A DNA stretch of 64,000 bases, taken from IMG/VR virus record IMGVR_UViG_3300027896_000014, positions 62,001-126,000 of that record. One strand, written 5' to 3'. A program made the position numbers and the translations under genes. Source of the stretch: a virus. Positions 63,322 to 64,000 of the stretch are shown piece after piece (positions within the stretch are counted from its first letter, which is position 1; each line of letters opens with the position of its first letter). The notes beneath the pieces were generated by a model, which did no database searches, had not been told where the DNA came from, and worked only from the letters and a program-made list of their open reading frames with translations.

Positions 63322-64000
63322 GATGTCACCTCCTTTAAATATTGCTCCAACTTGGGGATATCAAGCGGAGAATTACTCCCAAGCCACTTATCCTTATTGT
63401 CTACAACAGCATAAATTTCGTCACAATATTTTTCCAAGAAATACCAGCTCATCCACCACTTCATTCCCCATGTCACACATTGAACACCCTCTTTGAAGTA
63501 AGCACACAAATAAACGCAGTGTCCACCCCAAGTACCTGGAACGCCATCTGCCCCACCAATATCATACCAATGGCTCGCAGATTGTAATTGAGAGTAAGCT
63601 GAGAGGGGAAGCTGAAGACCGATATAAAGGCCGTTCAGGAGATACATTGCAGCCTTTACCATTTTCAGGTCTTGAACATTTATTGAACCATAGGCATCAA
63701 TCGTATAGTTCTTTCTGGCCGCCGTCCATCCCTTTTGTCTCCACTCATTCAAAGAATCGAGCATGACAAGACCATTATCCTGCCCGCCACTTTCCTTGAA
63801 GTATTCGGCCTCAACTTCTTTATCAGAAATCGGGATCACTTTTCCCTGTTCGTATCCCTCAAATCTCAAGGTCTGATGGGCTCTTCCTGCCATTACACAA
63901 TCCCCATAAACATCATTCCCAAATATAGGCGTAGGAATTTTCAGAGACATCAAAGGTTTATTTGTGTCGATAAACCATTTATCGGGTATTGGAGGAAGTA
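63318..64000 (-). CDS. Papain/C39-like cysteine peptidase-type protein, 5' end beyond window
   Basis: The frame stays open past the start Met to the right edge (reading IPDKWFIDTNKPLMSLKIPT), so the true start lies outside. FGNDVYGDCVMAGRAHQTL holds a likely catalytic Cys, and GTWGGHCVYLCAYFKEGVQC a likely His, the order of papain-like or C39-type peptidases. Related phage proteins often act on peptidoglycan cross-links or virion proteins. It precedes the phosphoesterase in the same operon. Confidence 0.6.
   Translation of the reverse strand, partial: LPPIPDKWFIDTNKPLMSLKIPTPIFGNDVYGDCVMAGRAHQTLRFEGYEQGKVIPISDKEVEAEYFKESGGQDNGLVMLDSLNEWRQKGWTAARKNYTIDAYGSINVQDLKMVKAAMYLLNGLYIGLQLPLSAYSQLQSASHWYDIGGADGVPGTWGGHCVYLCAYFKEGVQCVTWGMKWWMSWYFLEKYCDEIYAVVDNKDKWLGSNSPLDIPKLEQYLKEVTS

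Noticed and set aside
1-64000. Integrated prophage with bacterial flanks
   Set aside because: No host gene is seen on either side, and the tRNA half lies between phage genes, so the window is phage throughout.

Overview
The window is part of the genome of a temperate tailed phage, most likely short-tailed (podovirus type). It carries both terminase subunits, a portal, an N4-gp56-like HK97-fold major capsid protein with a scaffold, a head-tail adaptor, beta-propeller and fibre proteins, and three very large internal-virion-type proteins. There is no tape measure, sheath or tail-tube gene, and no bacterial housekeeping gene. Base composition is mid-GC. The host is not identifiable. A sigma-54-type promoter and a tRNA-Glu attachment core only suggest a bacterium that uses sigma-54. 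Coding runs off both window ends, so the phage is longer than 64 kb.

Layout. (1) 1-8.7 kb, minus strand: a recombination and early module. It has a DUF6166 protein, a RecT annealing protein, an SMC/RecF-like ATPase cut in two by a homing-endonuclease-like gene, a second HNH gene, many small zinc-ribbon or membrane microproteins, two secreted proteins with their own terminators, an excisionase-like HTH, a CII/CP76-like regulator and a Ner-like regulator. (2) 8.7-11.8 kb, plus strand: a lysogeny module with a divergent operator region, two related HTH repressor-type proteins, a membrane protein, a phased 10-11 bp iteron array, a sigma-54-type promoter before a secreted protein, a tyrosine integrase, and a 49-bp 3' half of a tRNA-Glu(CUC) gene. 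Phage genes lie on both sides of that tRNA half, so it is best read as attP. (3) 11.9-36.7 kb, minus strand: internal virion/ejection proteins (956, 695 and 2409 aa), tail-fibre and receptor-binding genes with several kinds of internal repeats, and the tail hub and adaptor. (4) 36.7-50.6 kb: head genes (beta-helix protein, decoration-like protein, capsid, scaffold, basic small proteins, an ATP-grasp/PurD-like protein, portal), interrupted by three homing endonuclease genes and one tRNA-Met. (5) 50.6-61.3 kb: many small accessory genes, including a second capsid-like protein, a DUF3307 membrane protein, an endonuclease VII gene interrupted by a DUF3800 module, and finally TerL and TerS. (6) 61.4-64 kb: a membrane protein, a lipoprotein, a metallophosphoesterase and a partial cysteine-peptidase-like protein.

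Transcription of regions 3-6 runs leftward as one long late module, TerS to TerL to portal to capsid to tail to ejection proteins, punctuated by hairpin terminators. A 14-bp palindrome, TACGCA-NN-TGCGTA, recurs through this module, often in short gaps just before start codons or next to terminators. It looks like a dispersed operator (stoperator-like) system. Other unexplained patterns are a C-terminal PLSxF peptide shared by four consecutive small basic proteins and the portal, an N-terminal GFSxxEIxxYL motif shared by two internal virion proteins and the ATP-grasp protein, and an unusual load of homing-type nucleases, some of which have split or scrambled genes.
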